The notes: generated from the sequence alone by a model not told the origin. A DNA stretch of 38,779 nt from Bryobacterales bacterium (GCA_027459465.1 DAIDIH010000319.1:1-38779); one strand, 5' to 3'. Shown: positions 1 through 8,285, counted from the first letter of the stretch. A program made the numbers and translations.

Positions 1-176
1 TCCGACTTCACCTGCTTGTACTCGCGATACTTCGCCACCACCGGATCGAGTTCGCTGTGCTGCTTCGCCACGCCGCGGTAGGCCGCCGGATCGTTGATTA
101 GCTCCGGATCCGCCATCTGCGCGGTCAGCGCCTCGAAGCGCGATTCGATTCCGTCTAACTTGTCTTGGTAGTCCAT
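1..176 (-). CDS. prfA: Peptide chain release factor 1, N-terminal part (cut by window edge)
   Basis: Release factor 1 recognises UAA and UAG stop codons in the ribosomal A site and triggers peptide release. Only the first 58 codons are present; the gene runs off the left edge. The visible protein opens MDYQDKLDGIESRFEALTAQ and continues with a stretch rich in Asp, Pro, Tyr and Lys that matches the N-terminal helical domain of RF1 (typical 'RFEEL...M.DP...D...Y....KE...L.P.V..Y'). The GGQ and PxT motifs would lie outside the window. It starts 19 bases after the stop of the YqhQ-like gene on the same strand; a yqhQ-prfA order is common in bacteria and supports the call. RF2 is less likely given the N-terminal sequence and the neighbour. 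Confidence 0.85.
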   Translation of the reverse strand, partial: MDYQDKLDGIESRFEALTAQMADPELINDPAAYRGVAKQHSELDPVVAKYREYKQVKS

Positions 177-195
177 GCGCGGCTGCGTCGCCTTT

Positions 196-1173
196 TCAGG
201 CGACGACCAGTTCTCCTCCGTGTACTTGCTCGAGCGCCATCGCGCGCTGAAGCGCATGGATCGCCACTTCAGCCTGTGCGTCCGCCGGCGGCTTCGTCGT
301 AATGCGTTGCAGCCAGAGTCCAGGCGTCGTCAGGGCGGCCATCATTCCACCCCGGCGCTTGGCGGCGAAGCGGATCATCTCGTAACTGACGCCGGTCACC
401 AGCGGAAGCATCGCGATCCGCGCCAGAAGCTTCAGCGCGAAGTTGTCGATCGGCAGAAACGCGTAGAAGATCATCGCCACCACCATCACCACCAGCAGAA
501 AACTTGTCCCGCAGCGCGGGTGCCAGGTCTCGAACCGCTGCGCATTCTCCACTGTCAAAGGCTGGCCGCTTTCAAAGTTGAATACAACCTTGTGCTCGGC
601 GCCGTGATATTCGAATACCCGCGCGATGTCCTTGAACCGCGACAGCAGGTACAGATAACTCAGAAACAGCGCGATGCGAATCAGGCCATCGACCAGGTTG
701 ACCGCCAGGCGGCCGTGAAGGGGCTCATACACGTGCCCAACCCAGGTGGCCAGTGCCAAAGGGACGAACTTAAACAGGAACAGGAAACTCACCAGCGAAA
801 ACGCGATGCTAGCGTACATCGTGCCCGAGGACACCGAAGACGACGATGCCTTCGCATCCTCCTCCACCATCGCCTGCGACGCCGAAAACCGCATTGCGTG
901 CAGGCCGAGCCACATCGCCTGGCCCAGCGTGCCCAAGCCGCGCAAAACCGGCAGCCTGAAGATCGGATACCGCTCCGACACCCGCGGCAGCGGATTCTCC
1001 TCGACCACGATCTCCCCATCCGGACGGCGCACCGCCACCGAATAGGCGTGAGGCGAACGCATCATGACGCCTTCGATGACAGCCTGGCCGCCGATCAGCG
1101 TCTCTTCCCCGCTTTCCAGCACCGGCAGCATCTGAATGTGCGCACTCAGGCGCAGAAACCTGCGTAATGACAA
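196..1173 (-). CDS. yqhQ: YqhQ-like DUF1385 membrane protein
   Basis: Integral membrane protein of the DUF1385/YqhQ family, sometimes annotated as a putative metal-dependent enzyme; biochemical role unknown. Family hallmarks are present: GGQAVIEGVMMRSP near the N-terminus, a central HGAEHKVV motif and HPRCGTSFL, whose His and Cys residues could bind a metal. Several hydrophobic segments lie between about residues 115 and 275. I chose the TTG start at 1173 because AGGAG sits 7 bases upstream; the next in-frame ATG (1131) would also keep the whole conserved core but has no ribosome-binding site. The 325-residue length fits the family. prfA follows 19 bases downstream, so the two are probably cotranscribed. 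Confidence 0.85.
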   Translation of the reverse strand: MSLRRFLRLSAHIQMLPVLESGEETLIGGQAVIEGVMMRSPHAYSVAVRRPDGEIVVEENPLPRVSERYPIFRLPVLRGLGTLGQAMWLGLHAMRFSASQAMVEEDAKASSSSVSSGTMYASIAFSLVSFLFLFKFVPLALATWVGHVYEPLHGRLAVNLVDGLIRIALFLSYLYLLSRFKDIARVFEYHGAEHKVVFNFESGQPLTVENAQRFETWHPRCGTSFLLVVMVVAMIFYAFLPIDNFALKLLARIAMLPLVTGVSYEMIRFAAKRRGGMMAALTTPGLWLQRITTKPPADAQAEVAIHALQRAMALEQVHGGELVVA

Positions 1174-1274
1174 AATCCGACTCCTATTTCTTCAGTGTAA
1201 CGGACCGCAAGCCCTTGAGGGATAATGACCGTTCGCGTCGCGGCCGTGCCGCGCGACAATGAGAACGTTCCGGC

Positions 1275-1865
1275 ATGGCATACCCTGCATCCCTTCTCCG
1301 CCTCGACGAGGCGTTCTTCTCGCGCGATACCGAAGAAGTGGCGCGCGCCTCGGTCGGCAAGATCCTGGTCTGCGGCGCCTCGGCCGGCCGGATTGTCGAA
1401 ACCGAAGCCTACCTTGGCCCCTCGGACCGCGCCGCCCACGCCTGGCACGGGATCACCCCACGCACCCGCGTCCTGTTCGGCCCGCCCGCGCACGCCTATG
1501 TCTACCTCAGTTACGGCGTCCACTGGTGTCTGAACTTCGTCTGCGGCCCGGAAGGAACGGCGGGCTGCGTGCTCATCCGGGCGCTCGAGCCTTTAGCCGG
1601 CATCGCTTCAATGCGCCGGCGGCGCGGGGCGGGCATAGCGGTCGAAAAGCTCACTAGCGGCCCGGGAAACCTTACCCGCGCCATGGGGATCGACCTGAAA
1701 CATAACGGCACAAGTTTGTTGAAAGGTCCGCTGCGCGTCTTCACCGAACCGGGCTCACCATCGCCCGATATCGCCGTGACGCCGCGCATCGGCATCCGCC
1801 ACAACTGCGACTGGCCGCTCCGTTTCGTCGCCGCCGGCTCGCCTTTCGCTAGCAGAAAGTCCTGA
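1275..1865 (+). CDS. mpg: 3-methyladenine DNA glycosylase (AAG/MPG family)
   Basis: Base-excision repair enzyme that removes alkylated purines such as 3-methyladenine from DNA. The 196 residues match the AAG/MPG fold: the RIVETEAYLGPSD segment carries the catalytic Glu region (VETEAY in the human enzyme), followed by AAHAWHG, RTRVLFGPPAHAYVYLSYG and SGPGNLTRAMGI, all family signatures. Length is normal for bacterial members. The ATG at 1275 has no clear Shine-Dalgarno sequence. The gene diverges from the YqhQ-like gene across about 100 bases and stands alone on its strand. The C-terminus (RFVAAGSPFASRKS) is typical ('R.....N.FVS'). I see no sign of damage. Confidence 0.93.
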   Translation: MAYPASLLRLDEAFFSRDTEEVARASVGKILVCGASAGRIVETEAYLGPSDRAAHAWHGITPRTRVLFGPPAHAYVYLSYGVHWCLNFVCGPEGTAGCVLIRALEPLAGIASMRRRRGAGIAVEKLTSGPGNLTRAMGIDLKHNGTSLLKGPLRVFTEPGSPSPDIAVTPRIGIRHNCDWPLRFVAAGSPFASRKS

Positions 1866-1873
1866 GAGCAGGA

Positions 1874-1879
1874 TAGAAT
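1874..1879 (+). promoter_or_regulatory. Possible -10 element (TAGAAT)
   Basis: A TAGAAT hexamer lies 36 bases before the start of the DUF2961 gene at 1916. The same hexamer precedes other genes in this window. No good -35 match is seen at 16-18 bases, so this is only a candidate. Confidence 0.3.
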
Positions 1880-1915
1880 CGGGGGCGGCGCGCACAGGAG
1901 GCGCGGACCCAACTC

Positions 1916-3049
1916 ATGGATCGGCAAACTTCAGCAGGGGCGGGACGGCGGGGCTTTCTCGGCGGACTGGCGGGATGGAGTCTCGCCGCGGCGGCGCCTG
2001 GACAGGCGCAAACGGGCGGCGGCGAGCCGGCCGCGCAGGCCCTGCCCCACTATACCCGCAGAATTCCGGGCAAAAGCCTGAAGCAGTCCAGCTACGACCG
2101 CACCGGAGGCAATCGTGATTACTGGCCCATGGCCCCCGGCGAAACCCGCGAGGTCTTCAACGCCGACGGCGCCGGCGTCATCAGCCACGTCTGGTTCACC
2201 ATCGCCAGCCCCGCCGAGTATCATCTGAAGGAACTTGTCCTCCGCGCCTGGTGGGATGGCAACTCGAAACCCAGCGTCGAAGTCCCCATCGGCGATTTCT
2301 TCGGACTCAACCTGGCGAGTTACGTCATCTATCAATCCGCCTATCTGGCCTGCTCGCCCGGTAAGTCGCTCAACTGTTACTTCGCCATGCCCTACGCCAG
2401 GGGAGCGCGTCTGGCCGTCACCAACGAAGGCTCGCGTCCCGTCGGCGCGCTGTATTCCAACATCGACTACCGCGTGCTCGATTCGCTCCCGCCCCAGACT
2501 TACTACTTTCACGCCCAATACCGCCAGGCGCAGCCCTGCATAGCCATCACCGGCGAAGCGGCGAAGGTCAATCTCGACGGCAAGAATAACTACGTCTTTG
2601 TCGAAACGCACGGCCGCGGCCATCTTATGGGCATCACCCTCGGCGTGCTCGAAAACGCCGACGGCTGGTGGGGCGAAGGCGACGAGATGATCTTCGTCGA
2701 CGACGAAACCCGCCCCGTAATCAACGGCACCGGCTCGGAGGACTACCTGCTGGCAAGCTGGGACTTCGGAGGCCGGGAGACCTCGCAGCCCTTCGCCCAC
2801 TGGATGTACGGCGCGCCGCTCATCCAGGCCGCTGAACGGACGGGCGGACGCTACCACGTCTACCGCTGGCATGGCGACAACCCGGTCAGCTTCAACTCCT
2901 ATCTCCGCCACACCATCGAACACGGCCACGCCAACGACCGCGGCGACAACTTCTTCTCCGTCGCCTACTGGTACCAGGATGCGCCGTATACCGATTTTCC
3001 GGCTCTGCCGCCGGTCCATGATCGCATCCCGCGCGTCAAGACGCCCTAG
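1916..3049 (+). CDS. Tat-exported DUF2961 protein (GH172-like)
   Basis: Probable exported carbohydrate-active protein. The N-terminus has a twin-arginine motif (RRGFLGG, residues 11-17) followed by a short Ala-rich segment, pointing to Tat export. The body is a DUF2961 domain, the family that contains GH172 enzymes (difructose dianhydride I synthase/hydrolase and arabinofuranosidases). Glu254 in WWGEGDE and Glu275 in GTGSEDYLL are 21 residues apart, the spacing I recall for the catalytic Glu pair of the characterised Bifidobacterium enzyme. Substrate cannot be read from sequence. An AGGAGG lies 14 bases before the ATG, an unusually long spacing. The stop overlaps the cutC stop on the other strand by 4 bases. 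Confidence 0.82.
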   Translation: MDRQTSAGAGRRGFLGGLAGWSLAAAAPGQAQTGGGEPAAQALPHYTRRIPGKSLKQSSYDRTGGNRDYWPMAPGETREVFNADGAGVISHVWFTIASPAEYHLKELVLRAWWDGNSKPSVEVPIGDFFGLNLASYVIYQSAYLACSPGKSLNCYFAMPYARGARLAVTNEGSRPVGALYSNIDYRVLDSLPPQTYYFHAQYRQAQPCIAITGEAAKVNLDGKNNYVFVETHGRGHLMGITLGVLENADGWWGEGDEMIFVDDETRPVINGTGSEDYLLASWDFGGRETSQPFAHWMYGAPLIQAAERTGGRYHVYRWHGDNPVSFNSYLRHTIEHGHANDRGDNFFSVAYWYQDAPYTDFPALPPVHDRIPRVKTP

Positions 3050-3726
3050 TCCGTCAGAGCCCGCACCAGACGCGTCACTTGCGCCGCGCTTACCGGCGCC
3101 TCCGCATCCTCTCCGGCGCGCGCGGCCCGTCCGGCATGAAATTCGACGATTCCAGTGCGCTCGCGCAGCAGCCGGATCACGCCTTCGTCGACGCCGCCGC
3201 CGGCAAGCAGTGTAATCTCAGGCAGCGCCAAATGCCGCCGCTGCTCGAGTCGCTCCGCCTTCGCCTCCCACCCGCCGGGTCCTCCATGCGAGAGAATGCG
3301 GTCAATGCCTGGTATCGTCTTCAGCAACGCGATCGCGGCAAGCGGATCGTCGAGTTCCTCGAACGCATGGTGGAAGGTAGCGGGAAGTCCCGCGGCGGCG
3401 AGCACACGCGCGGTCAGCGCGCAGTCCGGCTTCCCGCCGCGCCGCAAGCCCAGCACCACCCCGCCCGCTCCCAACTCCTTCGCCCGGCGCGCGCTCTTCG
3501 CCATGGACGCGATCCGCGCCTCCGCCGTCACTTCGTGGTTCTCGTTCTCGCGGATCATCACGCGCACCGGAAGCCGCGTCGCTCTCAACACGGCTTCGAT
3601 CACATCGCAGGAAGGCGTAAATCCACCGCGGGAAATCCCGCGCACCAGTTCGATGCGGTGCGCGCCGCCGTCGTCGGCTTGCCGCGCGTCATCTTCGGTC
3701 TGGCAGATCACCTCAAGCAGCGCCAT
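3046..3726 (-). CDS. cutC: CutC family protein
   Basis: TIM-barrel protein of the CutC family, historically linked to copper homeostasis; a cytoplasmic enzymatic role has been suggested but its reaction is not settled. The 226 residues begin MALLEVICQTEDDARQA and contain the family pattern: AHRIELVRGISRGGFTPS, then VMIREN, LGAGGVVLGLRRGG, TFHHAFEE, DRILSHGGPGG and ITLLAGGGV. The His pair in TFHHAF and the Arg in VMIR are conserved positions. The frame stays open upstream to 4449, but that stretch only mirrors the opposite-strand gene. The start at 3726 has no Shine-Dalgarno; a CATACT lies 7 bases before it. It diverges from the ATP-pyrophosphatase gene by 30 bases. Confidence 0.87.
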   Translation of the reverse strand: MALLEVICQTEDDARQADDGGAHRIELVRGISRGGFTPSCDVIEAVLRATRLPVRVMIRENENHEVTAEARIASMAKSARRAKELGAGGVVLGLRRGGKPDCALTARVLAAAGLPATFHHAFEELDDPLAAIALLKTIPGIDRILSHGGPGGWEAKAERLEQRRHLALPEITLLAGGGVDEGVIRLLRERTGIVEFHAGRAARAGEDAEAPVSAAQVTRLVRALTD

Positions 3727-3756
3727 ACCGGCCAGTATGACGCGGAGGCGCGGCGC

Positions 3757-4431
3757 ATGAAACGCGTCCTGCTCAGTTGGAGCAGCGGCAAGGACAGCGC
3801 CTGGTGCCTGCACGTGCTGCGCGCCCTGCCGGGTGTCGAACTCGCCGGTCTTCTCACTACCTTCAACGCCGCCTTCGGACGTGTGGCCATGCACGGCGTC
3901 CGCCGCGACCTTGTAGAATCCCAGGCCAACGCCGCCCATCTCCCTCTGTGGGGCGTCGATCTCCCCTGGCCTTGCTCGAACGAACAGTACGAGCGCATTA
4001 TGGCCGATGTCTGCCGGAAGGCCGTCGCGGAAGGCATCACCACGGTCGCCTTCGGAGATCTTTTTCTCGCCGACATCCGCGCCTATCGCGAACGCCAGCT
4101 TTCCTCCACCGGTCTCGAACCTCTGTTCCCGCTTTGGCTCCAGCCAACCCGAGAACTCGCCCGCGACATGGTCGCCGCCGGCCTGAAAGCCCGCGTGGTT
4201 TGCCTCGACCCCGCCAAGGTTCCCGAAAGCTTCGCCGGCCGCGCCTTCGACGAGGAGTTGCTCGCCGCGCTGCCCGAATCCTGCGATCCCTGCGCCGAAA
4301 ACGGTGAATTCCACACGTTCGCTACGGCTGGCCCGATGTTCGACCGCGAAATCGGCGTCGAAGCCGGCGAAGTCGTACGCCGCGATGGCTTCGTTTTTGC
4401 GGATCTTCTCCCCGCACTCAGGCCGGCGTGA
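3757..4431 (+). CDS. ATP-pyrophosphatase domain protein (diphthine-ammonia ligase-like)
   Basis: Cytoplasmic adenine-nucleotide alpha-hydrolase of the DUF71/ATP_bind_4 family. The PP-loop SSGKDSAW at residues 9-16 would bind ATP and form an adenylated intermediate. The eukaryotic member (Dph6) amidates diphthine on EF2; bacterial members lack that substrate, so their acceptor is unknown. Other family features are VAFGDLFLADIRAYRE and PLFPLWLQPT in the middle, and CDPCAENGEFHTFA near the C-terminus, all well preserved. GGAGG lies 8 bases before the ATG. At 224 residues the length is typical. The 3' end overlaps the end of hpnI on the opposite strand by 14 bases. Confidence 0.85.
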   Translation: MKRVLLSWSSGKDSAWCLHVLRALPGVELAGLLTTFNAAFGRVAMHGVRRDLVESQANAAHLPLWGVDLPWPCSNEQYERIMADVCRKAVAEGITTVAFGDLFLADIRAYRERQLSSTGLEPLFPLWLQPTRELARDMVAAGLKARVVCLDPAKVPESFAGRAFDEELLAALPESCDPCAENGEFHTFATAGPMFDREIGVEAGEVVRRDGFVFADLLPALRPA

Positions 4432-5539
4432 TGCGCCCGTCGCGCGCAAGCCGTAGCCGCCGCCCGCGCCACTCTACCGTATCGCCCCCCATCCCGGCCG
4501 CCCACACCACCAGCCCGAACAAATCCCGCGCCGGCACCAGCCAGATCAGCCGCGCCACCTCCGTCGACCCAAGCAAAGCAACGCCGCAGACCAGCGCAAC
4601 CATGAGCCGCAGGACGACCAGTCCCGCCGCCACCGGCCACATCCCCGCCGCCAACGCCAGAATCGCCCACAGCGTGGCGCAGGTAATCGGCAGCCCGCTG
4701 AAACCGATTCCGTTCGACACGCGGATCGTTCGCGCCCATCGCACCTGGTGCCGCCACACGCCCGTCCATGTCGCCGCACCCAGTCCCGTCTCCACCGCCG
4801 TCCGCGCGATCCGGTTCACGCGTCCCAAGCGATGAATCCGGGCGCCGAGCTGATAGTCGTCGGCAAGATAATCGGCCACCGCGCCGAACCCGCCGATCGC
4901 TTCGAGATCCTCGCGCCGGAATGCCAGTGTCGAGCCAAGCCCGAACTCGCTCACACCGAACATCGGCGCCACCAGCGTGCTCGGCGCGAAATCGATCACA
5001 ATGCCGAGGGCTTCAAACCGGGCCGCCAGCGTCGAGCCGGTGGCGCGGTACAGGCACGTCACCAACCCGATCCGCGGATCGGTCAGCGGCGCCGTCACAT
5101 CGGCCAGATATCCCGGCGGCACGCGGATGTCGCTGTCGTTCACCACCAGCCACGGATGCCGGGCCTCGCGCGCCAACCCCATCAGACGTCCCACCTTTGC
5201 GTTCGGCGTCTTCTCGTGACACACCACCCCGCGAATCGGAACTGAGGGAAACTCCGCCGCCAGTCGCTCGATCTCGGACTCCGCCTCCGCGTCGTCGGCG
5301 CCCACGCCGAGCAGGATCTCAAATCCCGGCGCGTACTCCTGCGCCGCGTGCGAGGCCACTGCCTCACGGAAACCCTCGTCGACGCCCCGCACTGGCTTCA
5401 GGATCGAAACCGGGAACGCCCCCGGCGACAACTTCCGCTTCGGACGCAGGAGTTGCCGCACGACGGCGACGAGCGCGATCGCCTGGTATGCGCCGGCCGC
5501 CGCGCAGAGCACATACAGCGCCACACGGACGAAAAACAC
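4418..5539 (-). CDS. hpnI: Hopanoid glycosyltransferase HpnI
   Basis: GT21-type membrane glycosyltransferase related to ceramide glucosyltransferase. HpnI is known to transfer N-acetylglucosamine to bacteriohopanetetrol. Sequence evidence: an N-terminal membrane anchor (residues 1-30), VSILKPVRGVDEG, the donor-binding NDSDIRVPPGYLADV (D-x-D region), the acceptor-side VADYLADDYQLGARI, and HQVRWARTIR (the Q-x-x-R-W motif), followed by C-terminal hydrophobic helices. It starts with GTG at 5539, 13 bases after hpnJ stops, without its own Shine-Dalgarno, so it is likely translated by coupling to hpnJ. The deacetylase gene hpnK, which acts after HpnI, is not in the window. The last 14 bases overlap the convergent ATP-pyrophosphatase gene. 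Confidence 0.88.
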   Translation of the reverse strand: MFFVRVALYVLCAAAGAYQAIALVAVVRQLLRPKRKLSPGAFPVSILKPVRGVDEGFREAVASHAAQEYAPGFEILLGVGADDAEAESEIERLAAEFPSVPIRGVVCHEKTPNAKVGRLMGLAREARHPWLVVNDSDIRVPPGYLADVTAPLTDPRIGLVTCLYRATGSTLAARFEALGIVIDFAPSTLVAPMFGVSEFGLGSTLAFRREDLEAIGGFGAVADYLADDYQLGARIHRLGRVNRIARTAVETGLGAATWTGVWRHQVRWARTIRVSNGIGFSGLPITCATLWAILALAAGMWPVAAGLVVLRLMVALVCGVALLGSTEVARLIWLVPARDLFGLVVWAAGMGGDTVEWRGRRLRLARDGRITPA

Positions 5540-5552
5540 AGTTTGTGTCAGC

Positions 5553-7031
5553 TTACGAAGAGACGCGTTCGCTCGCGCCCGACAGAACGCCGCCGCTTGC
5601 CTGCGCCGACTTCTGCTCCCGTACGAACCGTTTGCGCTTGGACCGCAGCGTCAGATACTCCCGCGCTTCCTTGTAAAGGCGCGGAATGTCATTGTTCACC
5701 ACCGCCTGCTTCACCACCCGCCACGCCGCCTTCGGACGGAAGTAATACTCGCCGTAGAAGCGCTCCACCCACTCGACGAGTTCGCCGCGGTTCAGCCCAG
5801 GGTAGATGATGTTCGGCAACTGATGCCCGCTCTCGTCGGTCATCGAGTCGATGGTGATGAGATTGTTCTTCTTCACGTAATCGAAGAACTCGGTGCCGGG
5901 GTAGGGATGCGCGATCGACACCTGGATCGTCTCCACGTCCAGGCGCTTGGCGAAGTCGATCGTATTGCGCAGCGTCTGCCGCGATTCGCCGGGCAGACCG
6001 ACGATGAAGTCGCCATGGATGGTCAGGCCGAGCTTGTGCGCGTTCTCGGTGAACCGCTTCGCCATGTCGACCGTGGCGCCCTTCTTGATGTTCTTCAGAA
6101 TTTGCGCATCGCCAGACTCGTAGCCTACAATCAGCAGCCGGCAGCCCGCCTCGCGCATCTCCTTCAGCGTCTCGTAGTCCGTTGTCACGCGCGACGTGCA
6201 GGACCAGGTGAACTTCAGCTTCTTCAGCTCGCGGCACAACTCGATCGTGCGTTCCTTTTTGTAGTTGAACGTGTCGTCGTCGAAGAAGATCTCCTTCAAC
6301 CCCGGAAACCGCTCCAGCGCATGGCGGCACTCGTTCACCACGTCATTTGCCGAACGCAGGCGCCATCGGTGGCCCGAATGTGTCTGCGGCCACAGGCAGA
6401 ACGTGCACATCGCCGGGCATCCGCGCGACGTATAGAACGCAATGAACGGGTTCAGCAGGAACGGGACGTTGTAGCGGCGGAAATCCAGGTCCCGCTCGTA
6501 CACCTTCGTCACCCAGGGCAACTCGTCGAGATTCTCGATCACGCCCCCGTCCGGGTTATGAACGATCGAACCGTTCGTACGGAAGCTCACGCCCGGCAAC
6601 TCCTCGAGCGGCTTGCCCTGCGCAAACCCCGCGATCTGATGATCGAACTCCTTGCGGACGATGAAGTCGATCGCGGTAGACTCGCGAAACGCCTTCTCGG
6701 GTTCGACCGTCACCGGCGGCCCGACGAAGGCGACCTTCATCTTCGGGTTCCGGTCCCTCATCATCTCCGCGATTCGCACATCCACGTGGAATCCCGGCGT
6801 CGAGGTGTAGAGCACCAGCAGTTCGAAGTCGTCCGCCATCGCGACCGTCTGCTCGATCGAAATCTTGTGCGGCGGCGCGTCGACTACCTTGCTGTCCGGC
6901 AGCATTCCGGCCGGATAGCACAGCCATACCGGATACCAGTAGGATTCAATCTCGCGCGATGCGGGCCAGCGGGAACCGGCCCCGCCATCGAAACCCTCAA
7001 ATGATGGAGGGTTGAGGAAAAGTGTTCGCAT
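5553..7031 (-). CDS. hpnJ: Hopanoid radical SAM protein HpnJ
   Basis: B12-binding-type radical SAM enzyme. HpnJ is known to contract the glucosamine of bacteriohopanetetrol glucosamine to a cyclitol ether. The 492-residue protein has the N-terminal MRTLFLNPPSFEGFDGGAGS typical of HpnJ, a cobalamin-binding-like domain up to about residue 190, and the iron-sulfur motif C205-x3-C209-x2-C212 (RGCPAMCTFC). IVGYESGDAQILKNIKKG and HGDFIVGLPGES are radical SAM core segments. GGAG lies 6 bases before the ATG. It is followed 13 bases later by hpnI and preceded by a LolA-like exported protein 31 bases upstream, so the three probably form an operon. Product assignment is strong because hpnI adjoins it. 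Confidence 0.9.
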   Translation of the reverse strand: MRTLFLNPPSFEGFDGGAGSRWPASREIESYWYPVWLCYPAGMLPDSKVVDAPPHKISIEQTVAMADDFELLVLYTSTPGFHVDVRIAEMMRDRNPKMKVAFVGPPVTVEPEKAFRESTAIDFIVRKEFDHQIAGFAQGKPLEELPGVSFRTNGSIVHNPDGGVIENLDELPWVTKVYERDLDFRRYNVPFLLNPFIAFYTSRGCPAMCTFCLWPQTHSGHRWRLRSANDVVNECRHALERFPGLKEIFFDDDTFNYKKERTIELCRELKKLKFTWSCTSRVTTDYETLKEMREAGCRLLIVGYESGDAQILKNIKKGATVDMAKRFTENAHKLGLTIHGDFIVGLPGESRQTLRNTIDFAKRLDVETIQVSIAHPYPGTEFFDYVKKNNLITIDSMTDESGHQLPNIIYPGLNRGELVEWVERFYGEYYFRPKAAWRVVKQAVVNNDIPRLYKEAREYLTLRSKRKRFVREQKSAQASGGVLSGASERVSS

Positions 7032-7062
7032 GCAGTCTCCGGACAGAATGGGTAGTCATTGC

Positions 7063-7824
7063 TTACTCGTCGCCTGAGGCCGCGCTTTCCTCCGCGTCCA
7101 CGGTTTTGGCCGGGTTGGTGAAATTAATACTCAACTCGACCGGGCCGATAATGCGCGTATCCACGCGCGACTCGATGTGACGAGGTACCGCCACGCCGTC
7201 CGCCATCGTGTACTCGCGCACAAACACCATCTTCTTAAAGAAAACCGAGGGTGATTTCACAAACCGGCCCGACTCGCGAACCGGCATGCAGGTGTCCGGG
7301 TCCAGCCAGAGTTCCCCCTTGAACAGACCCACCCTCTTGTGACGCGGCGTGAGGTGAAACACGTAAACGGGCCTTCCGTCCGGCGACTCCTGTCCCTTGA
7401 ACTTGAACTTGTAATTTTCCGGATTGATCCCCAGGTTCGTTTGCGAGCCCTGCGCCTGCACCTCGGCCGTCAGATAGCGGGCGATCACATCTCTCTTGAT
7501 CGTGTTATCGCCGCTGAAGCCGAGCATGTGGTATGTGACTTTGCCAACCTTGGAAATGTTACGTAGCGCGTGCAACTTTCCCTGTTTTTTCAGCTTCGGC
7601 AACTCCGCGTCGATGTCCACTTCCATCGTCATCCCGCGCATCGCTTCGGATTGCTGTTTGGCGGCCGCGAAGTAGCGGCTCAAGATTTGCGCGTCGGTGA
7701 CCCTGCCTGACGCGGGCGAGACGGTCTCGGGCGTGGTCGAAACCTCCGACGCCTGGCCCAGGAAACCTGCCGCGGCTACCGACAGACTTGCAATCAACGT
7801 GCAACGCAGTAAAAAAGGACGCAT
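7063..7824 (-). CDS. Exported LolA-like protein of unknown role
   Basis: Predicted periplasmic protein of 253 residues. A signal peptide is clear (MRPFLLRCTLIASLSVAAAG, cleavage probably near Gly-Gln-Ala). The rest resembles outer-membrane lipoprotein-sorting (LolA/LppX-fold) proteins: GRPVYVFHLTPRHK, then LFKGELWLDPDTCMPVRESG, then EYTMADGVAVPRHIESRV and a final beta strand. Such proteins bind lipids or lipoproteins; because it sits directly upstream of hpnJ-hpnI, a role in moving hopanoids to the outer membrane is an attractive inference, not shown by sequence. The frame is open to an ATG at 7914, but the signal peptide favours 7824. No cysteine lipobox is present. Confidence 0.7.
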   Translation of the reverse strand: MRPFLLRCTLIASLSVAAAGFLGQASEVSTTPETVSPASGRVTDAQILSRYFAAAKQQSEAMRGMTMEVDIDAELPKLKKQGKLHALRNISKVGKVTYHMLGFSGDNTIKRDVIARYLTAEVQAQGSQTNLGINPENYKFKFKGQESPDGRPVYVFHLTPRHKRVGLFKGELWLDPDTCMPVRESGRFVKSPSVFFKKMVFVREYTMADGVAVPRHIESRVDTRIIGPVELSINFTNPAKTVDAEESAASGDE

Positions 7825-7855
7825 TAAGACCCGACGCTCAGAAGACGCTTTTCCA

Positions 7856-7861
7856 AGTATA
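7856..7861 (-). promoter_or_regulatory. Possible -10 element (TATACT) for the hpnJI run
   Basis: On the minus strand TATACT lies 31 bases before the chosen start at 7824. It falls inside the longer reading frame from 7914, which further favours the internal start. No convincing -35 is visible. A second candidate, TAGAAT, lies on the same strand at 7920-7915. Confidence 0.35.
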
Positions 7862-7965
7862 ACCGATTGATGGCTTGAGGAATCGCTCGAAACTCTACTT
7901 CTGTTGCCCGCCATATTCTACATCTATAGATGCGGCCGTTGCTGTAAGGTGTCGCCCGAAAGGCA

Positions 7966-8241
7966 TCAGCCGGCCGTCGCTCCCTCGCGTCCTCCCTTCT
8001 TCAGCTTTTCCATCACCCCGGCCACCAGTTCCTTAGCGTCCGAAATGCACTTTGAAATCAACTGGATATCCATCGCAGGCCGGCCCGGCTGGCGGGTGCT
8101 CTGGCAATATACCCCGTGCTGGCCCACCAGCGCCAGCGCATCGGTGAGCAGGTCAAGCGTCAGCGCCAGCCGCCCGCGTTCGACGCCCATCGAAAACTCG
8201 TACCGCTCCAGTTCGCTCTCCCGTTCCTGGTAAACAGACAT
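7966..8241 (-). CDS. Small hypothetical protein (91 aa)
   Basis: I do not recognise this protein. It is 91 residues, mostly helical and charged, starting MSVYQERESELERYEFSMGV, with one Cys-containing middle stretch (VYCQSTRQ) and a Lys/Gly-rich tail. No signal peptide or membrane segment is seen. Codon usage resembles the neighbours. A TAGAAT hexamer ends 5 bases before the ATG, which would make the mRNA leaderless. It sits between the exported repeat protein upstream and the hpnJI run downstream, all on the minus strand. It could be a small cytoplasmic helical-bundle protein; function is unknown. Confidence 0.6.
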   Translation of the reverse strand: MSVYQERESELERYEFSMGVERGRLALTLDLLTDALALVGQHGVYCQSTRQPGRPAMDIQLISKCISDAKELVAGVMEKLKKGGREGATAG

Positions 8242-8246
8242 GTTTC

Positions 8247-8252
8247 ATTCTA
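8247..8252 (-). promoter_or_regulatory. Possible -10 element giving a leaderless mRNA
   Basis: TAGAAT on the minus strand ends 5 bases before the ATG at 8241. If used, transcription would begin at or very near the start codon. No -35 match is seen. Confidence 0.3.
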
Positions 8253-8285
8253 GCCAGCCGCGCTTTAACCTCCCTCCGCCTCAGA

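Noticed and set aside
175-1167. Long plus-strand frame opposite the YqhQ-like gene
   Set aside because: Its product is rich in Arg, His and Gln without any domain; it mirrors a conserved gene on the other strand, as expected in GC-rich DNA.
3727-4449. N-terminal extension of CutC
   Set aside because: The upstream part mirrors the opposite-strand ATP-pyrophosphatase gene; the CutC family begins at MALLEVI.
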